The translations under genes were made by a program, and so were the position numbers. From contig NZ_BMWE01000010.1 in the NCBI RefSeq assembly GCF_014651075.1, forward strand, positions 124,001-188,000: a stretch of 64,000 bases of DNA, given 5' to 3'. The DNA is from Streptomyces djakartensis (GTDB taxonomy: Bacteria > Actinomycetota > Actinomycetes > Streptomycetales > Streptomycetaceae). Numbering within the stretch: the stretch's first letter is position 1; each line of letters opens with the position of its first letter. This document shows, piece by piece, positions 49,367 to 56,389 of the stretch. The notes beneath the pieces were generated by a model. That model was not told the origin of the DNA. It searched no databases and was given only the letters and a program-made list of their open reading frames with translations.

Positions 49367-49869
49367 CAGTCATCCGCCCTGGCGTATGCCTCGCGCTCGT
49401 CGTGCAGGCGCTGAGTCTCTGCGGCGGCGGCGTCCTGCCCCAGGTCCTCGATGGCCCCGATGATGGTGTCCCACAGGATCGTGGGTTCCCGGTAGCTGAG
49501 GAGGGGGACCTGGGAGCCCTGGGGGTCCTCCCGGTACCGGACCGCGTCGGCGGTGGAGCGGATGGCGTTGCGGCGGTGCCAGGTGGCGCGCATGCGGGTC
49601 CAGGCGGACCATACGGGGTCGTTCTGCAGGGCCTTCAGGAAGTCGGCGCGGGCCCGCTGCTCTTCGGCGCGCAGCTGCTCGTCCTGGTCCTGCCACGCGG
49701 CGAGGAGTCCGCGGTCCCAGTCCGCGCCGCGGCCGGCCTGCCGTTCGGCTTCGGCCGCGCGTGCGGCCTCGAGCTCGGCGGTGACCTGGTCGAGTTCGGC
49801 GGCGGGCTTGGCGGCCTGGGTGCGCAGCTTCTCCGCGCGGGCTTCGAGGGTGGCGATGGTGTCGGTCAT
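49366..49869 (-). CDS. Hypothetical coiled-coil protein
   Basis: A 167-residue protein. Residues 1-85 are a long heptad-like coiled coil (IATLEARAEKLRTQAAKPAA, ELDQVTAELEAARAAEAER); residues 85-165 have WSAWTRMRATWHRRNAI and ILWDTIIGAIEDLGQDAAAAE. Location in the replication operon suggests an accessory role; no family recognised. Confidence 0.65.
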   Translation of the reverse strand: MTDTIATLEARAEKLRTQAAKPAAELDQVTAELEAARAAEAERQAGRGADWDRGLLAAWQDQDEQLRAEEQRARADFLKALQNDPVWSAWTRMRATWHRRNAIRSTADAVRYREDPQGSQVPLLSYREPTILWDTIIGAIEDLGQDAAAAETQRLHDEREAYARADD

Positions 49870-49879
49870 GGTGGTCCCT

Positions 49880-50101
49880 TCAGCTGTTGAGGTCTTCGTG
49901 GGCGGCCTTGTCGTCGGCGTAGTAGGCGAGCGACATTCGCATGGTGGGGGTGAGGCTGTCGGCGTAGGCGGGGTCCTTGGCCATCTGCTCGAGAGCCTGG
50001 TCGTACTCCGGTTTCGGGCTGTAGTTGTCGGCCCGGTTGCGGAGGAGGTGGGCCCGCCGCTCGGGGGTGAGATCGGCGGGGAGGTTCTGGTGCGTCGTCA
50101 T
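49880..50101 (-). CDS. Small hypothetical protein
   Basis: A 73-residue helical protein (MTTHQNLPADLTPERRAHLL, then PEYDQALEQMAKDPAYADSL). ATG start, 10 bp upstream of the coiled-coil gene in the same operon. No family recognised. Confidence 0.6.
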   Translation of the reverse strand: MTTHQNLPADLTPERRAHLLRNRADNYSPKPEYDQALEQMAKDPAYADSLTPTMRMSLAYYADDKAAHEDLNS

Positions 50102-50115
50102 GGTGTGACCTCTCG

Positions 50116-50286
50116 TCAGGTGGTCCGGGTGGCGGGCCTCATGGCCCAGATGAGTTCGCAGCTGGTGTCTGCGCAGCGTGCGAGGTCGAGGGGTGTGCCG
50201 CTGACTTCGGTGTGCCCGACGATGCGGACTCCCCGGATGCGGCGGCAGGCAGGGCAGTACGTGGTGATCGGCTGCTGGCGAGGCAT
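50116..50286 (-). CDS. Small zinc-ribbon-like protein
   Basis: A 56-residue protein with TYCPACRRIRGVRIVG and LARCADTSCELIWAM: two CxxC-type pairs (CPAC, CADTSC), a probable zinc ribbon. Same operon, 11 bp after the ATPase gene's stop. Confidence 0.65.
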   Translation of the reverse strand: MPRQQPITTYCPACRRIRGVRIVGHTEVSGTPLDLARCADTSCELIWAMRPATRTT

Positions 50287-50296
50287 CTGGCGACTC

Positions 50297-52120
50297 CTAC
50301 GCCGCGGTGCGGCAGTCCAGGCAGAAGGGCGAGCCTTCTGCGTTCCACTGGGGCCTGGAGCACTGGGCGCACGGCGTCTTGGGGCGGACGCCATTAGAGA
50401 GTGGGTGCATTTCAGCGTCCCCAGCGGTCCCAGCGTCCCCCCTGCCGTGTCCGTGCAGGTCAAGGGCGGTGCCCTGGGGGGACGCTGGGAAGAGTCCAGC
50501 GTTCCCCGCAGCGTCCCCAGCGTCCCCCTGGGCGCTGGGGGGACCGCTAGCGTCCCCCCTGTAGCGTCCCCCCTGTTCTCCCTGCTCAGGGGTGGTGCCG
50601 ATCGCTCCGGGGGACGCTGGGGACGCTGTTTCGTACCTTCTCTCTGCTGAGGCTGTCAGGGTGTAGAGACGCTGCTTCTTCGGCTTCGGTCCGCGCTTGC
50701 TGTCGTCGACCTCGATGCCGATGGTCCGCAGCGCCGGGGCGAGCCGCTTGAGCTGGCCGCCCGCGCGAGTCGGGTCCTTCGGCCACTTCCGCGGAAGCTT
50801 GTCCGGGGCGGCCACCCGCTCCAGCAGTTCCGAGGCGGTGAGGGTGACGCCCTCGGGTCCGGCCCGGTCGACGAGCGCGACGACGGCCTGGGCGAACGGC
50901 TCGCCCTCGAGGACGTCGGCGACCGCGTCGCGGGCGGTGGCCTTGTAGCTGTCGAGGGTGTGCCAGCCCTTCACCTTGTCGACCGCGGCCAGGACGCGCG
51001 CGAAGTCGGCCATGCGGGGCCGCTCCTCCAGCTGCACGTCGGGCAGGACGGCCAGGACGTCGGCGAGCAGATCGAACAGGGAGGCCAGGATCGACGCGTG
51101 CGCGTCGGCGTAGGCCGCGTCCAACTCGGCTTCCTCGCGGCGCCGACGGTCCGGGATTGTGTGCAGTTCGATGGTCAGCAGCCGCTCGGCGAGGTCCCCG
51201 GCGAGCGCTCCCGCGTCGATGGTGGTCATCGCCAGGACACGGCGGAACTCGAGGACGACGACGTCATCGTCGGTGTAGAGCGCGCGGTCGACGATGCCGT
51301 CCCCGGTGACCGCGCGGCACAGGGCGTCGGACAGCCAATCAGCGATCACAGAGACGTTGTCCAGGCACAGGGCCCAGGAGTTGAACGCCTGCGTGGCCCA
51401 CGACTTGATGTCCCGGGGGGCGGTCCGTTTCGGTGCGCCGGACGGGTCGACGATGCCGATGACCATCTTCGCGGAGTACGACTTGCCGGTGCCCTGCTCG
51501 CCGCGGAACGTCAGGATCGGGTGCGGCAGATCGGGGATGAACGCGGCGACGAGCCACGCGACGAGCAGCTGGAATCCCTCGTCATCGGTGTTGAGCATCG
51601 CCCGCAGCTTGGCCAAGCCGTCACCGTCACGGACCGGTTCAGGCAGCGGCTTCATGGCACCCGATCGGCGGAACAGGACGGGTGAGCGTGCGGCACGCTC
51701 CCACCCGGTGGGGCGGATGATGACGCACCGTCCGTCAGCGTCGCCCAGGTCGACGACGATGCCGCCGTCCGAACGGGCCACGCGGACGTGCGGCACGCGC
51801 GGGTCGGCGTCCTGGGCGACGCCTTCCAGCACGGTCATCGCGTCGGCGAGCGCCGACTGGGAGGGCACCGAACCGTCGTGCTCGTCGGTGAAGATGCGGG
51901 CCAGCTGCGAGCGCAGGCCGGCCTTCCCGCGCAGCGGCAGGGCGATGTTCGCACCGTCGACCTTCACCCCGTAGGGGCGGCCGTCCTCCGACATGAACAG
52001 CTCGTACCGCTCGCGGGCCAGCGCGACGAGGAGGGACGCCTGGGAGGGCCCGCGGCCCTTCTCCACCTCGGTGCCCGTGCTCTCGACGATCTCGCGGGCC
52101 TTGTCCTTGCTGTCGGTCAC
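50297..52120 (-). CDS. Replication ATPase (phage/plasmid primase-associated type)
   Basis: A 607-residue protein. Residues about 150-420 form a P-loop ATPase: Walker A GEQGTGKSYSAK, Walker B-like WALCLDNVS, then VVVLEFRRVLAMTTID and a DLAERLLTIELHTIP sensor region. About 420-500 resembles a winged helix (TLTASELLERVAAPDKLPRKW). About 505-585 is low-complexity, with ASPASP and GDAG repeats encoded by the 9-mer array, and the tail has CAQCSRPQWNAE...CLDC, a zinc ribbon. Likely the helicase partner of the prim-pol encoded just upstream (ATGA overlap). Confidence 0.8.
   Translation of the reverse strand: MTDSKDKAREIVESTGTEVEKGRGPSQASLLVALARERYELFMSEDGRPYGVKVDGANIALPLRGKAGLRSQLARIFTDEHDGSVPSQSALADAMTVLEGVAQDADPRVPHVRVARSDGGIVVDLGDADGRCVIIRPTGWERAARSPVLFRRSGAMKPLPEPVRDGDGLAKLRAMLNTDDEGFQLLVAWLVAAFIPDLPHPILTFRGEQGTGKSYSAKMVIGIVDPSGAPKRTAPRDIKSWATQAFNSWALCLDNVSVIADWLSDALCRAVTGDGIVDRALYTDDDVVVLEFRRVLAMTTIDAGALAGDLAERLLTIELHTIPDRRRREEAELDAAYADAHASILASLFDLLADVLAVLPDVQLEERPRMADFARVLAAVDKVKGWHTLDSYKATARDAVADVLEGEPFAQAVVALVDRAGPEGVTLTASELLERVAAPDKLPRKWPKDPTRAGGQLKRLAPALRTIGIEVDDSKRGPKPKKQRLYTLTASAERRYETASPASPGAIGTTPEQGEQGGRYRGDASGPPSAQGDAGDAAGNAGLFPASPQGTALDLHGHGRGDAGTAGDAEMHPLSNGVRPKTPCAQCSRPQWNAEGSPFCLDCRTAA
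50414..50626. repeat. Array of nine AGCGTCCCC 9-mers, candidate iterons
   Basis: Exact AGCGTCCCC occurs on the plus strand at 50414, 50432, 50510, 50519, 50549 and 50563, and inverted (GGGGACGCT) at 50478, 50610 and 50619; near-copies (one change) lie between. The array is inside the 3' coding part of the replication ATPase gene. Confidence 0.75.
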
Positions 52121-53100
52121 GTGGTGGCTCCCAGTACGGCGCGCCGGGCTGAGGCGATGGTGGCGGCGGCTTCGTTGTCGGGCAGGTCGATCGCGGCGGC
52201 GGCCTGAGTAAGCGCGTCGTGCGCGGAGTCGGCGGGGAAGAGGCCAGCGCCCGCGTGCTCGAACGCCCGGCAGGCGGCCCAGTACAAGCGGCTGTTGCGC
52301 TGCCCCTGGGGTGCGTCAAGGACGACGCGGACCAGGCCGACCAGGGTCCGGCCGCCGGTCACGCGCCCGGTGAAGGGTCGGGCCGGCCGGGGCGGGGTGG
52401 TGTCGGCCGTCATCAGCTGCAGCAGCCGCCCCGGGATTGGCTCCACCACGACCTCGTTCGGGTCGGAGGCGAGGGTGTAGAGGCCGGCCGCGCTGCGGGA
52501 CCCGGGGCCGACCAGGTAGCCGCCGCTGCCGCGGACGTCGACGCCGGGGGCGAGGTGTCCGGCTCGGTTGGGGACCTTCACGTCGGCCGGGCCGGACCAC
52601 CAGGCGTGATAGCCGCCGGACGGGGTGGCGATGATGACCGTGCGCGGGACCGCGATGCCGTTCCGGGCGGCCAGCTTCCGCAACTCCCACACGCCGTCTA
52701 CGCCGTTCTTCCGGTCGAGGTCCAGGCCGATCAGGTGGTGCGGTGCCCGGCCGCAGGCGATGCCGTAGCCGGTGGCGTGCCGGGCGACGTCGAACATGGC
52801 CCGGATGCGGTCGGGGTCGTTGCTGGCGTCGTGGATGCCGTGCCCGAGCTGCCCGCACTCGCCTTTGCAGCTGTGCCCCTTGTCGTGGGGCGAGCGGATA
52901 GCGGGCAGCTTCCGCACGGACAGGGGGATGACGTGGAAGCCGAGCATGCCGGCGGTGTCGAGGGCGCCGTCGAGGGCGTTCGCCCAGTCGCCGGTGACGC
53001 CGGTTGTCTGCCGCGCTACTCTGCTTGCTGGTCCGGTCCTCAGCTGGCCGTCTTCGTTCGCCCCCGTTGCCGCGGGGGCGTTCGTCTTTCCAGTGGTCAT
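52117..53100 (-). CDS. Bifunctional primase/polymerase (prim-pol) replication protein
   Basis: A 327-residue protein with a prim-pol domain over residues about 35-230: LDTAGMLGFHVIPLSV, TGYGIACGRAPHHLIGLDLDRKNG (the metal-binding Asp pair), VIIATPSGGYHAWW and VDVRGSGGYLVGPGS. Such proteins start replication of actinomycete integrative elements lacking a RepSA-type initiator. A Cys/His cluster (HSCKGECGQLGHGI) near residue 78 may bind zinc. ATG at 53100 overlaps the excisionase stop (ATGA); a GTG/ATG further up at 53133 is less likely. Confidence 0.87.
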   Translation of the reverse strand: MTTGKTNAPAATGANEDGQLRTGPASRVARQTTGVTGDWANALDGALDTAGMLGFHVIPLSVRKLPAIRSPHDKGHSCKGECGQLGHGIHDASNDPDRIRAMFDVARHATGYGIACGRAPHHLIGLDLDRKNGVDGVWELRKLAARNGIAVPRTVIIATPSGGYHAWWSGPADVKVPNRAGHLAPGVDVRGSGGYLVGPGSRSAAGLYTLASDPNEVVVEPIPGRLLQLMTADTTPPRPARPFTGRVTGGRTLVGLVRVVLDAPQGQRNSRLYWAACRAFEHAGAGLFPADSAHDALTQAAAAIDLPDNEAAATIASARRAVLGATT

Positions 53101-53294
53101 GCCGCGGCCCCGTTCTCCCGGGCCTGTAGCCACGCGTCGACGTCCGCACGTCGGTAGCGGACGGGCGACGTGCGGCCGTCACCCAACTTGGTGTAGCGAG
53201 GCCCGACGCCCGTCCAGCGCCAGTTAGCCAGCGTCTGAGTGCTTACGCCCAGCTCTTCCGCCAGATCCCGCGGTGTCAGCTTCTGCTGTGCCAT
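53097..53294 (-). CDS. xis: Excisionase-like HTH protein
   Basis: A 65-residue MerR/excisionase-type winged helix: LTPRDLAEELGVSTQTLANWRWTGVGP, then YTKLGDGRTSPVRYRRADVDAWL. Proteins like this beside an integrase direct excision of the element. ATG start. First gene of the leftward operon; divergent from the XRE regulator. Confidence 0.87.
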   Translation of the reverse strand: MAQQKLTPRDLAEELGVSTQTLANWRWTGVGPRYTKLGDGRTSPVRYRRADVDAWLQARENGAAA

Positions 53295-53312
53295 CCCAGC
53301 ATCCTGTCTGCT

Positions 53313-53410
53313 TTTTCTCGACAAGGCTTGCATCATCCCTGTGTTGCGGTGATGATGTGAGAGTAAACAGGATGAAGCCGATCCGCAAGATCCCTTGTTT
53401 GTCGAGAAAA
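53313..53410. promoter_or_regulatory. Widely spaced inverted repeat between xis and XRE gene
   Basis: TTTTCTCGACAA (53313-53324) and its exact complement TTGTCGAGAAAA (53399-53410), 74 bp apart, with an inner CATCATC/GATGATG pair (53331-53337, 53351-53357). The region is notably AT-rich for this genome. Probably the shared control region of the divergent lysogeny-type switch. Confidence 0.5.
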
Positions 53411-53433
53411 TAGCGACGGATAGGGTGCGGATC

Positions 53434-54006
53434 ATGACGACGGGACGCATTGAGTTGGCATCGACCGGGCGGACTGTGGCCGCCAATGTGAAGCGCTTGC
53501 GGGAGGCGCAGCGGATGACGCTGCGATCACTGTCAGCGCGGCTCAAGGAGATGGGCCGGCCGCTCAGTGCCGACGCCCTCAACAAGATTGAGAATGGCGC
53601 GAGTGAAGAGCCGCGGCAGGTCCGGCGCGTCGATGTCGACGACTTGACTGCGCTCGCCGTCGCCCTGGGTGTACACCCTGCTGCCCTGTTGCTCCCGCCG
53701 ACCGCTCGCATCGCCGAGAGCAACGGGGAGCCCGTGACCGTCCCCGTCACCGGCGCGGGAAAGGTCCCGGCGCGAGTGGCGTGGGAGTGGGCGCACGGGA
53801 TGCGCCCCCTGCCCGGGCAGGGCGACCCGGAGAAAGCTTGGCTCCAGTTCTCCTACGCAGCGCTCCCCGAGGGGTGGCGCGGTATGCCGGCGGCGACCTA
53901 CGCGCAGTGGGACGCGGAGCAGGCCCGCCAGGACTACGAGCAGATCTTGGGTCTGACCGGCTTCAACGCGGACGGGACACCGAAGGACGGGGGGGACGAT
54001 GGCTAG
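53434..54006 (+). CDS. XRE-family transcriptional regulator
   Basis: A 190-residue protein. Residues about 10-75 are a Cro/CI HTH (VAANVKRLREAQRMTLRSLS, LSADALNKIENGASEEPRQ, VDDLTALAVALGVHPAALL). The C-terminal half (WEWAHGMRPLPGQGD) is unassigned. Just upstream of, and overlapping by 8 bp, the integrase gene, so it probably controls integration or excision. ATG start at 53434. Confidence 0.85.
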   Translation: MTTGRIELASTGRTVAANVKRLREAQRMTLRSLSARLKEMGRPLSADALNKIENGASEEPRQVRRVDVDDLTALAVALGVHPAALLLPPTARIAESNGEPVTVPVTGAGKVPARVAWEWAHGMRPLPGQGDPEKAWLQFSYAALPEGWRGMPAATYAQWDAEQARQDYEQILGLTGFNADGTPKDGGDDG

Positions 54007-55201
54007 GGTCTGGATCGAGGATCGGGCGAACCACGCCGACTACCAGGAAGCGCTGGAGTGCTGGCAGGCGGCGAAGCGGGAAGGCTCGAAGCGGCGGGCG
54101 CCTGGGCGCTGGCGGGTGCGCTGGTACGGACCGGACGGCAAGGGCAAGGCGAAGACGTTCGGGAAGCTCCCCCAGGCCGAAGCCGAGCGCGACGCGCTCG
54201 CGGCCCGGCTGGACAAGGGCTCTTACCGAGACCCGGCGTCAGGCAAGGCGGCCGTGAAGGTCGTGGCCGAGGAGTGGTTCACGTCGAAGCGGAAGATCGG
54301 GCGGACCACGAAGCGGGACTACCGAGACCTGCTCGACAACTACGTGATCCCGCGCTGGGGTGACTGGCAGGTCGCGGCCGTGCAGTGGGAGGACGTCGAC
54401 GCCTGGGTGACCGAGCTGGAGACCGGCCCGGGGAAGTCCGGCCGGACGATCGGCGCGGCCCGCATCATCAAGGCCTACCGCGTGCTGGCCATGGTCATGA
54501 AGCACGCCGTCTTCTCGAAGCGGATCAGCGTCAGCCCGTGCCACGACCACGAACTTCCCCGGCCGGACGACGAGGACGAGCACGTCTACCTCACCTTCGA
54601 GCAGCTGGAGCAGCTGGCGGCCGCGGCCGGTGAGTACCGGCTGCTGATCCTGACCCTGGGGTACTGCGGGATCCGGTGGGCGGAAGCGTCCGCGGTGAAG
54701 GCCGGCCGCTTGTCCGTCGCCCAGCGGCGCATCCGGATCGTGCAGAACTACACCGACGTCGGCGGCGTCCTGGCGCTGGGGCCGGTGAAGAACCACGAGA
54801 AGCGCTCCGTGCCTGTCCCCCGGTCGTTCGCCGACGAGCTGGGCGCCCTCGCCCACGGCCGGAAGGCTGACGAGCTGCTGTTCGTCGCACCCGGGGGAGG
54901 CCCCCTGCGCTACGCCAACTTCCGCTCGAGGGTCTTCGACCCCGCGGTGAAGGCGGCGGGCCTGGAGGGCATGGGCATCACCCCGCACAAGCTGCGCCAC
55001 ACCGCGGCCTCATTGGCCATCGCGGCCGGCGCAGACGTGAAGGTCGTGCAGACGATGCTGGGGCACAAGGACGCGGCGATGACGCTGAACATCTACGGCC
55101 ACCTGTTCCCGGACCGGCTGGACGAGGTGGCAGAGCGCCTGGACGTCGGGCGAGCGCGCGCACTGGACAAGCTCCGTGCGTCCCTCACGGAAGCCGCGTA
55201 G
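53999..55201 (+). CDS. int: Tyrosine recombinase/integrase
   Basis: A 400-residue phage-type integrase. N-terminal AP2-like arm-binding domain (about 35-75: RWRVRWYGPDGKGKAKTFGKL), core-binding SAM-like domain (about 85-180: DYRDLLDNYVIPRWGDWQVA) and catalytic domain (about 200-385). Catalytic residues: Arg in GYCGIRWAEA, HKLRHTAAS (His-x-x-Arg), LGHKDAAMTLNIYGH (His and the nucleophile Tyr). It ends 94 bp from tRNA-Thr, its target. Confidence 0.95.
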   Translation: MARVWIEDRANHADYQEALECWQAAKREGSKRRAPGRWRVRWYGPDGKGKAKTFGKLPQAEAERDALAARLDKGSYRDPASGKAAVKVVAEEWFTSKRKIGRTTKRDYRDLLDNYVIPRWGDWQVAAVQWEDVDAWVTELETGPGKSGRTIGAARIIKAYRVLAMVMKHAVFSKRISVSPCHDHELPRPDDEDEHVYLTFEQLEQLAAAAGEYRLLILTLGYCGIRWAEASAVKAGRLSVAQRRIRIVQNYTDVGGVLALGPVKNHEKRSVPVPRSFADELGALAHGRKADELLFVAPGGGPLRYANFRSRVFDPAVKAAGLEGMGITPHKLRHTAASLAIAAGADVKVVQTMLGHKDAAMTLNIYGHLFPDRLDEVAERLDVGRARALDKLRASLTEAA

Positions 55202-55211
55202 GGGAAACCAT

Positions 55212-55228
55212 GCGTACAGAATGCGTAC
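55212..55228. promoter_or_regulatory. Right-end dyad repeat, candidate integrase arm site
   Basis: GCGTACAGAATGCGTAC, matching the left-end copy at 45033-45049 at 14 of 17 positions. It lies between the integrase stop and the attachment repeat. Confidence 0.5.
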
Positions 55229-55292
55229 TGCCCGCCCGGGGTCCTCCCCGGACGAGCAGTAGGTAAGCGGCCTGTGACCTGCCGCTTCATCT

Positions 55293-55337
55293 CAGAGCCC
55301 CCTGTCGGATTCGAACCGACGACCTACGCATTACAAG
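55293..55337. repeat. Right attachment-site repeat inside tRNA-Thr
   Basis: 45 bp identical to 44880-44924; covers the tRNA from the anticodon loop to three bases beyond its 3' end. Confidence 0.9.
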
Positions 55338-55369
55338 TGCGTTGCTCTGGCCAGCTGAGCTAAGGAGGC
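55296..55369 (-). tRNA. tRNA-Thr(UGU)
   Basis: A complete 74-nt cloverleaf on the minus strand: acceptor GCCTCCT paired with AGGGGGC, D-arm GCTC...GAGC, anticodon stem ACGCA/TGCGT with loop CTTGTAA (anticodon TGT), T-arm GTCGG TTCGAAT CCGAC. No CCA encoded. It is the integration target; integration kept this copy intact because the element carries the matching 3' end. Confidence 0.96.
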
Positions 55370-55454
55370 GCCGCGCACTACGAAGCCGCGCGCGAAGGCT
55401 GCACCACTGTACACAGAGCCCGTTACCCCGGGCCACGAAGTTCCCTACCAGCCC

Positions 55455-55691
55455 ATGCCCCGCAGTCCGCCCGGTTCCCGCCGCCTTCAGACCGTACGTA
55501 CCCATGTAGGCCCGGGCGGCTTCTCCACCCACGTTGCCGAGGCCCTTGAGCAACGCGTGGCCATGGACAAGCTTCGTGAGATCGTCGCCGACTTCGAGAC
55601 CGACAACGACCCGCTGTCCCGGGAAGAGATCGAAGCAGCCAGGGCCGTTCTGCGACGTGATCAGCGCCCCTCCGGCAGTGCCGCGGCCTGA
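55455..55691 (+). pseudogene. Antitoxin-like fragment (CopG/PIN-module type)
   Basis: The 78-residue frame has VGPGGFSTHVAEALEQRVAMDKLREIV-type sequence (written here in two overlapping parts: GPGGFSTHVAEALEQR and AMDKLREIVADFETDNDPLS) ending SREEIEAARAVLRR, resembling the C-terminal part of actinobacterial antitoxins. The first ~14 residues look unrelated and the DNA-binding start of the family is missing, so it is probably a remnant. Its stop overlaps the toxin-like ATG. Confidence 0.5.
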
Positions 55692-55790
55692 TGCCCGGCA
55701 CGCTCCGCCTCGACAGCGAGGGCCTGTCCGGGCTCTGTCTCAAGGACCGCGCCGTTCTGGCTTTCGTCCAAGCAGCCTCGGCTTTGACGA
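55691..55790 (+). pseudogene. PIN-domain toxin-like remnant
   Basis: MPGTLRLDSEGLSGLCLKDR followed by AVLAFVQAAS matches the first strand and metal Asp of PIN-type toxins, then similarity stops abruptly after about 33 codons, although the frame stays open. ATGA-coupled to the antitoxin-like fragment. Confidence 0.45.
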
Positions 55791-55843
55791 CCTCGACGGC
55801 GGGCCCGCAGAGCAGTACCTGCGAAGTTCCGCTCCGCCCGGTC

Positions 55844-56260
55844 TCACTCCACCTCGTACTCGAAGCTGTAGGCCACAGAGGTCTCCCCGTGGCGCGCGGT
55901 GAACCCGCCCTTGCCCCGCAGTCCCGCCAGGTCCCCGCTGCCCGAGTCCTCCACGACCTCGAACGTGCAGTGCACCGTGCCGTCCTCCCCGAACCAGCCC
56001 CGCTCCTCGACGGCGAAGCCGCCCTCCCGCCCGTCCAGCCGGCCGGTGATCAGCTCCATGCCGGTGAAGGAGCCGGTCTTCGCGGTGACGTAGACGATGG
56101 AGTACTCGCAGATCGTCCCGGCCGCCTCGATTCCGCCGCTGAAGGTGTTGCGGACGGAGGCGTGGGCGAGGCGGGGGTTCGCGTCCTCGCCCGGGCCGAT
56201 CACCTTTTCCTGCCAGTCGGCGAAGGTGAAGTGGCCGGTCGTGGTCCGTGTTCCGGGCAT
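55844..56260 (-). CDS. DUF3224 domain-containing protein
   Basis: A 138-residue single-domain beta-barrel protein of the DUF3224 family: MPGTRTTTGHFTFADWQEKV, SGGIEAAGTICEYSIVYVT, FTGMELITGRLDGREGGFAV and GLRGKGGFTARHGETSVAYS. The family is allene-oxide-cyclase-like in fold, with no proven reaction. Divergent from the WYL regulator across a 14-bp operator-like repeat, so probably its target. Confidence 0.88.
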   Translation of the reverse strand: MPGTRTTTGHFTFADWQEKVIGPGEDANPRLAHASVRNTFSGGIEAAGTICEYSIVYVTAKTGSFTGMELITGRLDGREGGFAVEERGWFGEDGTVHCTFEVVEDSGSGDLAGLRGKGGFTARHGETSVAYSFEYEVE

Positions 56261-56335
56261 GGGTGTGTCCTCTCGGTCGTGCCGCTGGTCGCGGTCGTCG
56301 GCTCGTCGGCTCGTCGGCTCGTCGAAGACTCTGGG

Positions 56336-56368
56336 CGCCGTACCTGACATCTCCTGTCAGGTACGGCG
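56336..56368. promoter_or_regulatory. 14-bp inverted repeat, operator of the WYL regulator
   Basis: CGCCGTACCTGACA (56336-56349) and its exact complement TGTCAGGTACGGCG (56355-56368), 5-bp spacer, ending 21 bp before the WYL regulator start and 75 bp before the DUF3224 start. Confidence 0.7.
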
Positions 56369-56389
56369 GATGAGCCAGAGAATGGCCCC

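Larger units (their letters stand above)
44880..55337. mobile_element. Integrative element in tRNA-Thr(UGU), AICE-like
   Basis: A ~10.5-kb element between 45-bp direct repeats formed by the 3' part of tRNA-Thr. Right end: tyrosine recombinase, XRE regulator and excisionase beside the intact tRNA. Middle: prim-pol and ATPase replication genes with small partners. Left: six overlapping small and membrane genes of the spread (spd) type, and a GntR regulator. This is the actinomycete integrative and conjugative element plan, but no FtsK/SpoIIIE-type TraB transfer gene is present, so it is probably defective, mobilisable, or transfers by another route. Confidence 0.88.
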
